From: Pyxidicoccus parkwaysis | GTDB taxonomy: Bacteria > Myxococcota > Myxococcia > Myxococcales > Myxococcaceae | Direction: 5' to 3' | Assembly (NCBI RefSeq): GCF_017301735.1 | Contig: NZ_CP071090.1 | Location: 8,546,001 to 8,610,000, forward strand | Length of the DNA stretch: 64,000 nt | Part shown: in pieces, positions 15,482 through 23,231 of the stretch | How the letters are laid out: each line of letters starts with the position of its first letter | How positions within the stretch are numbered: the stretch's first letter is position 1 | The notes under the pieces: model-generated | What the model was told of the DNA's origin: nothing | Seen by the model: the letters and a program-made list of their open reading frames with translations, nothing else | The model's database searches: none | Position numbers and translations under genes: made by a program

Positions 15482-16915
15482 TTATTCCGCCAGCAGATCC
15501 GCGTAGACGGCCTCGTATTTCCGGGCGGAGGCGCTCCAGGAGAAGTCCTTCTCCATGCCCCGGCGGCGGAACTCCGTCAGGCGGGGCGCGTCCGCGTAGA
15601 GGGCCAGGGCCCGGCGGATGGCCGCCAGGAGGGCAGCCGGATGGAAGGCCTCGAAGAGGACGCCGGTGCCCTCCAGCCCGCCCTCCACGGTGTCCACCAG
15701 CCCCCCCGTGGCCCGGACGATGGGCACCGTGCCGTAACGGAGCGAGTACATCTGATTCAGCCCGCACGGCTCATACCGGCTGGGCATGAGGAAGAAGTCC
15801 GCCCCGGCCTCCACCAGATGGGACAGCGCCGGGTCGAAGCCGAGGTGCACGGACACCTGCTGGGGGTAACGGGCCTGCAACGCGCGCAGTCCGTCCTCCA
15901 GCGGCCCCTCCCCGCTGCCAATGCCCACGAAGCGGATGTCCGCCTGCAGCGCGGTGGGCAGCACGTTGAGCAGCAGGTCCATGCCCTTCTGCCACGCCAG
16001 CCGGCTGACGATGGCGAACACCGGCGCATCCCCGTCCGGCAGCCCGAAGCGCTTCAGGAGCTCGCGCTTGCACGCGGCCTTGCCCTCCAGCTCGCGCGGG
16101 CCGAAGCGGGCCGGGAGGACGGAGTCCGTCTGGGGGTCCCACTCGTGCGTGTCGATGCCGTTGAGGATGCCGTGCAGCCGGTGCGCGCGGCGGCGCAAGA
16201 GGCCGTCCAGCCCGTAGCCCTGCTCCGGCTCCTGGATTTCGCGCGCGTACGTGGGCGACACGGTGGTGAGCGCGTCGGAGAAGACGAGCCCTCCCTTGAG
16301 GAAGTTCAGCGTGTCGTAGAACTCGAGCCCGCCCTCGGCGGTGAACAAGTCCCACGGCAGCCCCAACTCATCCATGGCGCCCTTGGGGAACTGCCCCTGG
16401 TAGGCGAGGTTGTGGATGGTGAAGACGCTCTTGGCGCCAGACAGCGCGGTGTGGCGGAAGCCCGTCTGGAGCGACACCGGGACGAGCCCCGTCTGCCAGT
16501 CGTTGGCGTGGATGATGTCCGGCGCGAAGCGCAGCCGCTGCGCCGCCTGGAGCGCGCCCACGGAGAGGTAGGCGAAGCGCCGCGCGTTGTCGCCGAACTC
16601 GCCCCACGCGTCGCCATAGAGGCCGTCGCGGTTGCCGTAGAGGGACGCGTTCTCCAGGAAGAGAATCTCCAGGTTCTCCGACAGGCGCGTGGAGAGGATG
16701 GGGCCGGACGCCTCGCCGGAGGGGAACCGCACCACCAGGGACTGGCCGGTGGGGGTGAGCCGGGACGCGCCGCGCAAGTCTCGGTAGCGCGGGGTGACGA
16801 CCTTGACGTCATGGCCCAACGAGGCGAGCGCGGCGGGCAGGGCCCCGGCCACGTCGCCCAGGCCTCCCGTCTTGGAGAAGGGCGCCACCTCCGAGGAGAT
16901 GAAGAGAATCTTCAT
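15482..16915 (-). CDS. glgA: Glycogen synthase (ADP-glucose type)
   Basis: The protein has 477 residues, the normal GlgA length. It transfers glucose from ADP-glucose to growing glycogen chains. The start at ATG 16915 gives the standard N-terminus MKILFISSEVAPFSKTGGLG, with the KTGG substrate-binding motif at 15-18. Further family segments are DIIHANDWQTGLVPV, FTIHNLAYQGQFP, AIVSRLAWQKGMDLL and the C-terminal MPSRYEPCGLNQMYSLRYG and RATGGLVDTVEGG. No other glycogen genes are in the window. It is divergent from pdxH with a 77-base gap. Confidence 0.95.
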   Translation of the reverse strand: MKILFISSEVAPFSKTGGLGDVAGALPAALASLGHDVKVVTPRYRDLRGASRLTPTGQSLVVRFPSGEASGPILSTRLSENLEILFLENASLYGNRDGLYGDAWGEFGDNARRFAYLSVGALQAAQRLRFAPDIIHANDWQTGLVPVSLQTGFRHTALSGAKSVFTIHNLAYQGQFPKGAMDELGLPWDLFTAEGGLEFYDTLNFLKGGLVFSDALTTVSPTYAREIQEPEQGYGLDGLLRRRAHRLHGILNGIDTHEWDPQTDSVLPARFGPRELEGKAACKRELLKRFGLPDGDAPVFAIVSRLAWQKGMDLLLNVLPTALQADIRFVGIGSGEGPLEDGLRALQARYPQQVSVHLGFDPALSHLVEAGADFFLMPSRYEPCGLNQMYSLRYGTVPIVRATGGLVDTVEGGLEGTGVLFEAFHPAALLAAIRRALALYADAPRLTEFRRRGMEKDFSWSASARKYEAVYADLLAE

Positions 16916-16992
16916 GGGCCCAGATTGACGGGTGGCGGGCACGAGTCAACCGCGAACGTGCGCCTGGGGCGCCCGTCCCCTATGTTTCAAAC

Positions 16993-17577
16993 GTGCAGAT
17001 TCCATCGGACCCCATCCAGCGTTTCGCGGCCGTCTTCGAGCGGGCGAAGAAGGCCATTCCCGTGGACCCCAATGCCATGGTGGTCGCCACCGTGGGAGAT
17101 GACGGACGCCCCAGCGCGCGCGTGGTGCTGTTGAAGGACTTCGATGCGCGCGGCTTCGTCTTCTTCACCAACTTCCAGAGCCGCAAGGGACGCGAGTTGC
17201 TCGCGCACCCCTTCGCCGCGCTGTGCTTCCACTGGGCCCCACTGGAAGAGCAGGTACGCATCGAAGGCCGGGTGGAGCGGGTGACAGACGCGGAGGCGGA
17301 CGCGTACTTCCACAGCCGCCCGCACGGCAGCCAGGTGGGCGCCTGGGCCAGCCTCCAGAGCCAGCCGCTCCCGTCACGCGACGTGCTGGACGCGCGCGTG
17401 GCCGAGGTGGAGACGCGCCACGCCGGAGGCGAGGTGCCCCGCCCGCCGCACTGGTCCGGCTTCCGCGTGGTGCCGGACCGCATCGAGTTCTGGCACGCGC
17501 GCCCCAGCCGCCTGCACGACCGGCACGTCTACCTGCGCGAGGGCGACGGATGGCGCACGGAGATGCTGTACCCGTAG
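16993..17577 (+). CDS. pdxH: Pyridoxamine 5'-phosphate oxidase (FprA-type)
   Basis: The protein has 194 residues from GTG 16993. PdxH is an FMN enzyme that oxidises pyridoxine or pyridoxamine phosphate to pyridoxal phosphate. Family signatures are AMVVATVGDDGRPSARVVLL near residue 30, GFVFFTNFQSRKGRELLAH, and the C-terminal WSGFRVVPDRIEFW followed by RLHDR. In M. xanthus the homologous fprA gene lies beside csgA, as here. It is convergent with csgA, with 47 bases between stops. Confidence 0.95.
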   Translation: MQIPSDPIQRFAAVFERAKKAIPVDPNAMVVATVGDDGRPSARVVLLKDFDARGFVFFTNFQSRKGRELLAHPFAALCFHWAPLEEQVRIEGRVERVTDAEADAYFHSRPHGSQVGAWASLQSQPLPSRDVLDARVAEVETRHAGGEVPRPPHWSGFRVVPDRIEFWHARPSRLHDRHVYLREGDGWRTEMLYP

Positions 17578-17624
17578 GCCCCGCCATGGCCCTGGCTCTG
17601 GCGGAACGCCCCGGGCCCCGCGTG

Positions 17625-17652
17625 CTACCAGGGCACTTCCGAGCCCTGGTAG
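17625..17652 (-). repeat. Perfect 10-bp palindrome covering the last codons and stop of csgA
   Basis: CTACCAGGGC at 17625-17634 and GCCCTGGTAG at 17643-17652 are exact inverted copies with an eight-base loop. On the csgA strand the hairpin spans the codons for YQGSEVPW and the TAG stop. No T-run follows, so it is not a classic terminator. It may mark the 3' end of the mRNA or help termination between the convergent csgA and pdxH genes. Confidence 0.65.
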
Positions 17653-18314
17653 TCGAAGAAGCGGCCGGTGTGCTCCGGCCCCATGCCGTCGACGATGCGC
17701 AGCATGCCGCGCACCGAGTCCGCCGCCGGCAGCGGCGCCTGCGGGCCGCCCATGTCCGTCTGCACCCAGCCGGGGTGGAGCACCACGGTCGTGAAGCCCT
17801 CCTGGCGCAAGTCATTGGCCAGGGTGCGCACGCCCATGTTCAGCGCGGCCTTGGACATGCGGTACGCGTACGCGCCGCCCTCGCTGTTCTCCGCCACGGA
17901 ACCCATGCGCGAGCTGACGTGGGCCACCTTGCGCGCGCCGCCCTGGCGCAGCGCGGGCAGGAGCGCGGTGGTGACGCGCAGCGGGCCCAGCGCGTTGACG
18001 GCGAAGGTGCGCGCCATGTCCACGTAGTCCACCTCCGTGAGGGCGCACCACAGCCCGGGCACGCCCGCGTTGTTGATGAGCACGTCCACCGGCGAGGCAC
18101 AGACATCCGCGGCGAAGGAGCGGATGCTGGCGTCGTCCTCCACGTCGAGCGCGTGGATGCGCAGGCGGTTGCCCGACTCGCGCGCCAGCGGCTGCAGCCG
18201 CCGCGCGCCCTCGGGGGAGCGCACTCCCGCGTCGACGGTGTCCCCGCGTCGCAGGAGCTGATGGACGAACTCGAGACCGATTCCCCGACTTGCACCGGTG
18301 ATGACGTAGCGCAT
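17625..18314 (-). CDS. csgA: C-factor / C-signal protein CsgA (short-chain dehydrogenase family)
   Basis: The protein has 229 residues from ATG 18314, the length reported for full-length p25 CsgA of M. xanthus. It has the NAD(P) motif TGASRGIG with T6 and R10, NNAG at 81-84, S135, and the catalytic YRMSK with Y151 and K155. T6, R10, S135 and K155 are the residues known from mutant studies in M. xanthus. It ends in RFFDYQGSEVPW, as I recall for the M. xanthus protein. CsgA is needed for rippling, aggregation and sporulation; it is processed to p17 by PopC at the cell surface. An ATG three codons upstream (18323) is possible. Neighbours pdxH and hemG match the known csgA locus. Confidence 0.95.
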   Translation of the reverse strand: MRYVITGASRGIGLEFVHQLLRRGDTVDAGVRSPEGARRLQPLARESGNRLRIHALDVEDDASIRSFAADVCASPVDVLINNAGVPGLWCALTEVDYVDMARTFAVNALGPLRVTTALLPALRQGGARKVAHVSSRMGSVAENSEGGAYAYRMSKAALNMGVRTLANDLRQEGFTTVVLHPGWVQTDMGGPQAPLPAADSVRGMLRIVDGMGPEHTGRFFDYQGSEVPW

Positions 18315-18474
18315 GAAAGGCATTAACGCGCCGAATGCGGTGCGCAGGCAAAACTCGCGTGTTGAGCAGTGATGAATGTGAATGAGGAGTGCACGGTGGT
18401 CAGCGGATGGCCCTCCTCCCGGGCCGGGGTTGCGTGATGGTGTTTCAATGCACTGAGCATGGAAGGACAACACA
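18315..18474. promoter_or_regulatory. Shared csgA/hemG control region
   Basis: These 160 bases separate the divergent csgA and hemG genes and must hold both start regions. The hemG side has GGAAGGA nine bases before its ATG. The stretch 18361-18400 is less GC-rich than its surroundings and carries repeated TGAATG-type words (on the csgA strand CATTCAC and CATTCAT). No convincing -35/-10 pair could be fixed by eye. In M. xanthus csgA control extends several hundred bases upstream, into the neighbouring gene. Confidence 0.4.
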
Positions 18475-19854
18475 ATGACTGTCGTTGTCGTGGGTGGCGG
18501 GATTTCAGGACTGGCCGTGGCGCACGGATTGCGCTCGCGCGGTAGGGATTGCGTGCTCCTGGAGTCCTCGGCCCGGCTGGGCGGCGCGGTGGGGACGCAT
18601 GCGCGAGGCGGGTACCTGGTGGAGCAGGGGCCGAACAGCTTCCTGGACCGCGAGCCGGCCACGCGCGAGCTCGCGACGGCGCTGGGCCTGGAAGGTCGCA
18701 TCCGCGCGGCCGACGCGGCGGCGAAGCGTCGCTATGTGTACACGCGGGGCCGACTCAGGTCCGTGCCCGCGTCGCCTCCCGCCTTCCTCGGCTCGGACGT
18801 GCTTCCCCTCGGCGCGAAGCTGCGCGTCATGGGCGAGCTCTTCACCGGCCGCGCGCCAGAGGGCGTGGACGAGTCGCTCGCGGACTTCGGCCGGCGGCAC
18901 CTGGGACGCACCGCGACACGGGTGCTGCTGGACGCGGTGCAGACGGGCATCTACGCGGGCGACGTGGAGCGGCTCAGCGTGGCCGCCACCTTCCCGCCCC
19001 TGGTGAAGCTGGAGCGCGAGCACCGCAGCCTCATCCTCGGCGCCATCCGCTCGCAGAAGGCGGCGCGCAAGGCCCTGCCCGCGGGCTCCTCCGCCGCGCC
19101 GAAGCTGAGCGGCGCGCTGAGCACGTTCGAGGGCGGCCTGCAGACGCTCATCGACGCGCTGGTCTCGGCACTGGGAGACGCGGCGCACGTGGGTGCCTCG
19201 GTGGAGGGACTGGAGCGCGTGGGCGACGGCTGGCGCCTCCAGGTGAAGGAGCACGGGCGTGGCGCGGAGCTGAATGCGAAGCACGTGGTGCTCGCGGTGC
19301 CCGCGCACGTGGCCACGGGGCTCTTGCGCCCGCTGGACGCGACGCTCGCCTCGGCGGTGGCGGCCATCGAATACGCGCCCATCGCCGTGGTGCACCTGGG
19401 CTTCGACGCGGGGACGACGCCCGCGCCGGACGGCTTCGGCTTCCTCGTGCCCTCGGGGGAGAAGCGGCGGCTGCTGGGCGCCATCCACGCGTCCACCACG
19501 TTCCCCTTCCGAGTGGAGGGCGGGCGGGTGCTCTACACGTGCATGGTGGGCGGCGCGCGCCAGCCGGAGCTCGTGCAGCGGGACGAGGAGGCCCTGGTGG
19601 CGCTGGCCCGCGAGGAATTGAAGGCGCTCTCCGGGGTGACGGCGACCCCGTCCTTCAGCCAGGTGTTCCGCTGGGAGCGCGGCATTCCCCAGTACAACGT
19701 GGGACACCTGGAGCGCGTGTCCTCCATCGACGCGGCGCTCCAGCGCTGGCCGGGCCTCCACCTGACGGGCAATGCCTACAAGGGCGTGGGCCTCAACGAC
19801 TGCATCCGCAACGGGGCGCAGCTCGCGGAGAGCCTGGCTGCCGGGGCCGTGTAG
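18475..19854 (+). CDS. hemG: Protoporphyrinogen oxidase
   Basis: The protein has 459 residues. It is an FAD enzyme catalysing protoporphyrinogen IX to protoporphyrin IX in heme synthesis. The dinucleotide-binding motif VVVVGGGISGLAVAHGLRS is at the start, followed by LLESSARLGGAVGTHARGG and VEQGPNSFLD, which are diagnostic of oxygen-dependent HemY-type PPO. The C-terminal LTGNAYKGVGLNDCIRNG is the second FAD contact. The M. xanthus enzyme of this type, called HemG in that organism, lies beside csgA. A ribosome-binding site GGAAGGA precedes the ATG. Confidence 0.95.
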   Translation: MTVVVVGGGISGLAVAHGLRSRGRDCVLLESSARLGGAVGTHARGGYLVEQGPNSFLDREPATRELATALGLEGRIRAADAAAKRRYVYTRGRLRSVPASPPAFLGSDVLPLGAKLRVMGELFTGRAPEGVDESLADFGRRHLGRTATRVLLDAVQTGIYAGDVERLSVAATFPPLVKLEREHRSLILGAIRSQKAARKALPAGSSAAPKLSGALSTFEGGLQTLIDALVSALGDAAHVGASVEGLERVGDGWRLQVKEHGRGAELNAKHVVLAVPAHVATGLLRPLDATLASAVAAIEYAPIAVVHLGFDAGTTPAPDGFGFLVPSGEKRRLLGAIHASTTFPFRVEGGRVLYTCMVGGARQPELVQRDEEALVALAREELKALSGVTATPSFSQVFRWERGIPQYNVGHLERVSSIDAALQRWPGLHLTGNAYKGVGLNDCIRNGAQLAESLAAGAV

Positions 19855-19981
19855 GCGTTGTGGAAATAGCCCGAACGACTGCTCGTTGTCGGGTAGCGAC
19901 CGCTCGGGCCGGGGGCGTCAGCGAAGCCAGGGAAGACGCGTCAGACTGAAAAGGCATGCTTCCCGGAGTCAGGAGACCCCC

Positions 19982-20104
19982 ATGCTTACCCTCCCCTCCC
20001 CCCTCCTCGTCCTCGCCGCCATCCTCCTCTTCCCCATCGTCCTCGCCGGCAGCATGGTGCTGGACGTCCTGGAGACCGAGCTGGAGGAGGGCCCCGCGCG
20101 CTGA
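19982..20104 (+). CDS. 40-residue single-pass membrane peptide
   Basis: ATG 19982 is preceded by AGGAG at a suitable distance. The product has 40 residues: one hydrophobic helix (LLVLAAILLFPIVLAGSMVL) followed by an acidic tail (DVLETELEEGP). It ends 31 bases before a LytS-type sensor kinase gene on the same strand. The good ribosome-binding site, clean topology and context support a real gene. It has no recognised family. It may be a partner or ligand of the kinase, which is only inferred. Confidence 0.55.
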   Translation: MLTLPSPLLVLAAILLFPIVLAGSMVLDVLETELEEGPAR

Positions 20105-20135
20105 GCCTCCCGGCGGGGTAGGCTCCCGCTGGCGC

Positions 20136-21194
20136 ATGCCGGAGACGCCGTCGGAAGCCTCCATCGTCCGAGCCACGTGGCGGGCCCTCGTGGAGCCCCG
20201 GAGGTTGCTGCCCATCCTCCTGGTGGCCGCGCCGCTCGTGGCCGCGCAGGCGCGCTTCAGCCGCGAGCCGCTGGCCATCTACCTGGGCATGCTGATGTGC
20301 CTGCTCTTCGTGGCCGTGGCGCCCGTCACCTACCGCTTCCTCTTCCCGGAAGGGTTGGACCTGAGCCACGGCGGCATCCGCCTGCTGCTGTACTGCACCG
20401 TGGGCAGCGGCGTGGTGCTCACCTCGGGCTTCGTGCTGCCGAAGCTGCTCGGCATGGGGCCCACCTTCCTCACCCAGCGCATCAACCTCGCCATCTGCGG
20501 CGCGCTCTTCCTCGTGGGCGGCTGGGGCCTGGGCCGGGACATCGGCTTCGAGGAGAGCCTGGTGCGCGAGCGGGCCCGCGCCGCGCGCTTCGCCCTGGAG
20601 GCGGAGCAGGCGCAGTTGCTCGCGCTGCGCAGCCACCTGGACCCGCACTTCCTCTTCAACACCCTCAACGCCATCGCCGAGTGGTGCCGCGAGGACGGCG
20701 CCGTCGCCGAGGCCGCCGTGCTGCGGCTGTCCACCATGCTCCGCTCCGTGCTCGCCGGCGTGCGCAGCGCCACGTGGCCGCTGGCGCAGGAGCTGGAGCT
20801 CATCCGCACCCTCTTCGACCTGCACCTCCTGAGAGACCCGGAGCTGTTCCAGCTCGGAATGAACGTTCCTTCCGGCGTGGGGGACCTGCCGGTGCCGCCG
20901 CTGGTGCTGCTGCCGCTGGCGGAGAACGCGGTGAAGCACGGCCCCGCCGCCGGCCACCGGGGCCGCCTGTCGCTGGACATCGCCGTGCGCGGCGACGAGG
21001 TGGAGGTGGCCATTGAAAACCCCGGCGCCTCCAAGGGCCCCCGCGAGGGCAGCGCTGGACTTCCCACCGTGGAGCGCCGCCTCGCCCTGGCCTATGGCGG
21101 TCAGGCCCGCCTCACGCTCGCGAGCGCCAACGAGCGCACCCGCGTCACCGTCACCCTGCCCCGCTCGGGCCCCCTTCCCGGAGTCCTCACGTGA
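20136..21194 (+). CDS. LytS/YehU-type sensor histidine kinase
   Basis: The protein has 352 residues from ATG 20136. About four membrane helices occupy residues 22-133 (for example RLLPILLVAAPLVAA and LAICGALFLVGGWGLG). A short coiled coil leads to the His_kinase domain with the phospho-acceptor in ALRSHLDPHFLFNTLNAI (His171). The ATPase part has LVLLPLAENAVKHG and ends with GLPTVERRLALAYGG, typical of this family. It lacks a periplasmic sensor domain, so it probably senses within the membrane. The stop overlaps the GTG of the LytTR regulator, so the pair is coupled. Confidence 0.92.
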   Translation: MPETPSEASIVRATWRALVEPRRLLPILLVAAPLVAAQARFSREPLAIYLGMLMCLLFVAVAPVTYRFLFPEGLDLSHGGIRLLLYCTVGSGVVLTSGFVLPKLLGMGPTFLTQRINLAICGALFLVGGWGLGRDIGFEESLVRERARAARFALEAEQAQLLALRSHLDPHFLFNTLNAIAEWCREDGAVAEAAVLRLSTMLRSVLAGVRSATWPLAQELELIRTLFDLHLLRDPELFQLGMNVPSGVGDLPVPPLVLLPLAENAVKHGPAAGHRGRLSLDIAVRGDEVEVAIENPGASKGPREGSAGLPTVERRLALAYGGQARLTLASANERTRVTVTLPRSGPLPGVLT

Positions 21195-21973
21195 GCCCGC
21201 CCCTGCGCGTCCTCGTCGCCGATGATGAATTGCTCGCCCGCAAGCGCCTGTCCCGCCTGCTGGCCGCCTTCCCGGACCTGGAGGTCTGCGGCGAGGCCGC
21301 GGATGGAGAGGCCGTGCTCGCCGCCGTGCGCGCCGGGGGCGTGGACGTGGTGCTGCTGGACATCCACATGCCGGGCCTGAGCGGCCTGGACGCGCTCGCG
21401 CTGATGCCGGAGGGGCGCCCGCGCGTCATCCTCTGCACCGCGCATGCGGAGCACGCGGTGGACGCCTTCAACCATGGCGCCGTGGACTACGTCCTCAAGC
21501 CCGTGGAGCCCGCGCGCCTGCAGAAGGCGCTGGAGCGAGCGCGGGCCCGGCTGGAGGAGTCCGCGCGCGAGGCGCCCGCTGTCAGCGCGGAGAAGCCGGC
21601 GGCCACGGCTGCCGCGCGCGGGCTGGGGCGGCTGCCCATTCCCACGCGGCAGGGCATCGTCCTGGTGGACCCGGACACGATTTCGCACGCGGCGCTGGAG
21701 GACGAGCTGGTGACGGTGTTCACCGGCCAGGGTGACTTCCTCACCGACTTCACGCTCAACGAACTGGCGGAGAAGCTGCCCGCGGAGCGCTTCCACCGCG
21801 TGCACCGGCGCGCGCTGTTGAACCTGTCGCACGTCACCCGGTTGGAGCCGCTGGAGACGGGCGGCTATCTGGCGCGCACGGCTCGCGGCCACGCGGTGGA
21901 GGTGAGCCGCCAGTCCGCGCGAGAGCTGCGGCGCATGCTCGGCCTCCGCCGGGGCGCCGAGGACGAGGGCTGA
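21191..21973 (+). CDS. LytTR-family response regulator
   Basis: The protein has 260 residues from GTG 21191, which overlaps the kinase stop as GTGA. The receiver domain has LVADDE (acidic pocket), the phospho-acceptor Asp57 in VVLLDIHMPGLSG and KPVEP near residue 102. An Ala-rich linker follows, then a LytTR DNA-binding domain from about residue 150, with FLTDFTLNELAEKLPAERF and HRVHRRALLNLSHV as its signatures. It is the cognate regulator of the LytS-type kinase before it. The target promoters are unknown. Confidence 0.93.
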   Translation: MSPPLRVLVADDELLARKRLSRLLAAFPDLEVCGEAADGEAVLAAVRAGGVDVVLLDIHMPGLSGLDALALMPEGRPRVILCTAHAEHAVDAFNHGAVDYVLKPVEPARLQKALERARARLEESAREAPAVSAEKPAATAAARGLGRLPIPTRQGIVLVDPDTISHAALEDELVTVFTGQGDFLTDFTLNELAEKLPAERFHRVHRRALLNLSHVTRLEPLETGGYLARTARGHAVEVSRQSARELRRMLGLRRGAEDEG

Positions 21974-22277
21974 GCGTCAGGCTGCGTCGCCTCACGCACC
22001 GCACGACACATGCTCGCCCTTCGCTGGGCTGCGTGGACGGGCCAGGGCCGGACTCCCGGGAGCCTCGGCGTCTCACGTGCCTCACAGCGGGAGATGAAGC
22101 CGGACCGCGGCGAGGGAGGGCCTCCGTTGCCCCTCCCCACGGGCGCCTGCGCTCCGCTGCTTCCGCGCCGGCCCGCCTGCGGCCACTGCTCTTCATCCTG
22201 CTGCGGTACTGCCCTGCTTCACTGCCGATTCACTGCTCCGCGCACGGTGCCGGCTCACGGCCCCGCGTCACGTCCAC
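21974..22277. other. 304-base gap between convergent genes
   Basis: I see no credible gene or RNA here. The only structure noted is a perfect 10-bp palindrome, CTCCCGGGAG at 22053-22062, with imperfect extension on both sides. It may help end transcription of the two-component operon, but no T-run follows on either strand. Confidence 0.5.
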
Positions 22278-23084
22278 TCAGTACACGTGCACTTCCATCG
22301 TGAGGGTCTGCCCGTCCTCGTCACGCGAGAAGGCGACGGTGCCGGGCTGGGTCCACGTCGCGCCGTAGCCCGAGCCGATGCTGTACGCGGCCATCGCGTT
22401 GAGCGAGCGGTCGAAGCTGATGACGCGCACGTCGCCGTTGGTCAGGCTCGTGGTGCTGTAGACGATGATGCGACGGTCGAAGTCCCACTCCACATCTTCG
22501 CTGGAGAGCGGGTTGGGAACCAGCGTGGTGGTGGTGCGGCCCAGGCTCACGTTCGTCACCTGCGCCAGGCCGGAGCCGTTGTCCCGGACCTTCCAGAGCG
22601 ACGGCACGCGCGAGCGCGTCGTCGACTGGAACAGCAGATTGCGGCTGTCCGGCGCCCACACCGGCTCGGTGTCGTCGTAGCCGCGAGTGACCTGCGAGGA
22701 GTGGCCGGAAGAGCCATCCAGCACGTAGAGGTCGGCGTGCGTCACCGGGTCTCCCGCCCGGTAGTTGTCCGGCAGCTTCGCGTACGCCACCTGCTTGCCG
22801 TCCGGCGAAATCATCGGCTTGCCGGTGCGCTGCGCCACCAATTGCGAGCGTCCCTTGCTGTCAACCCAATACAACTGCAACGACTGCGTCTGGTAAACGA
22901 TGATGCGACGGTCGGCGTCGAGGCTCGCGTCACCGCTCGTGTCCAGCCCCTGTGACTCCGTCGCGTACGGCTCCGCGCTTCCGGAAGCCTCCGCCCCGCC
23001 GCAACCGGCGAGCGCCAGAGAAGAAGCCATCCACAGCGCGACAGCCCCTCGAGAAAAGCGACTCCGGACTTCGGTTGGATGCAT
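22278..23084 (-). CDS. Beta-propeller (PD40/TolB-like) lipoprotein
   Basis: The protein has 268 residues. ATG 23084 is chosen because AGAGGA precedes it and the lipoprotein signal begins there (VALWMASSLALAGCGG). Repeats of the PD40 type follow, each with a D-x-x-I-I-V-Y or S-x-D-G-K element: RRIIVYQTQSLQLYWVDS, MISPDGKQVAYAKL, PVWAPDSRNLLFQST, and again RRIIVYSTTSLTNGDVRV. Four or five blades are visible, fewer than a full TolB propeller. Such proteins often serve as surface scaffolds. The RRIIVY segment occurs twice almost identically, hinting at internal duplication. Confidence 0.8.
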   Translation of the reverse strand: MHPTEVRSRFSRGAVALWMASSLALAGCGGAEASGSAEPYATESQGLDTSGDASLDADRRIIVYQTQSLQLYWVDSKGRSQLVAQRTGKPMISPDGKQVAYAKLPDNYRAGDPVTHADLYVLDGSSGHSSQVTRGYDDTEPVWAPDSRNLLFQSTTRSRVPSLWKVRDNGSGLAQVTNVSLGRTTTTLVPNPLSSEDVEWDFDRRIIVYSTTSLTNGDVRVISFDRSLNAMAAYSIGSGYGATWTQPGTVAFSRDEDGQTLTMEVHVY

Positions 23085-23181
23085 ACGGTCCTCTGGTTCG
23101 AAATGCCCTGCGAGACGACGGGCTTGACACGCCGTCAGTGCCCGTGCTCGCGGGTATTTCATGTCAGAATTCTGGAACAAT

Positions 23182-23209
23182 CCATACGGTCTTGAATGAC
23201 ACCGTACGG
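23182..23209. repeat. Inverted repeat upstream of the beta-propeller lipoprotein gene
   Basis: CCATACGGT (23182-23190) and ACCGTACGG (23201-23209) form 9-bp arms with one mismatch and a 10-base spacer. The site lies 98 bases upstream of the propeller gene and 22 bases beyond the stop of the gene at 23232. It could be an operator or a weak terminator hairpin. The bases after it on the minus strand (ATTGTT) are not a proper T-run. Confidence 0.45.
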
Positions 23210-23231
23210 ACCCGGAGGAGATGTTGACTCG

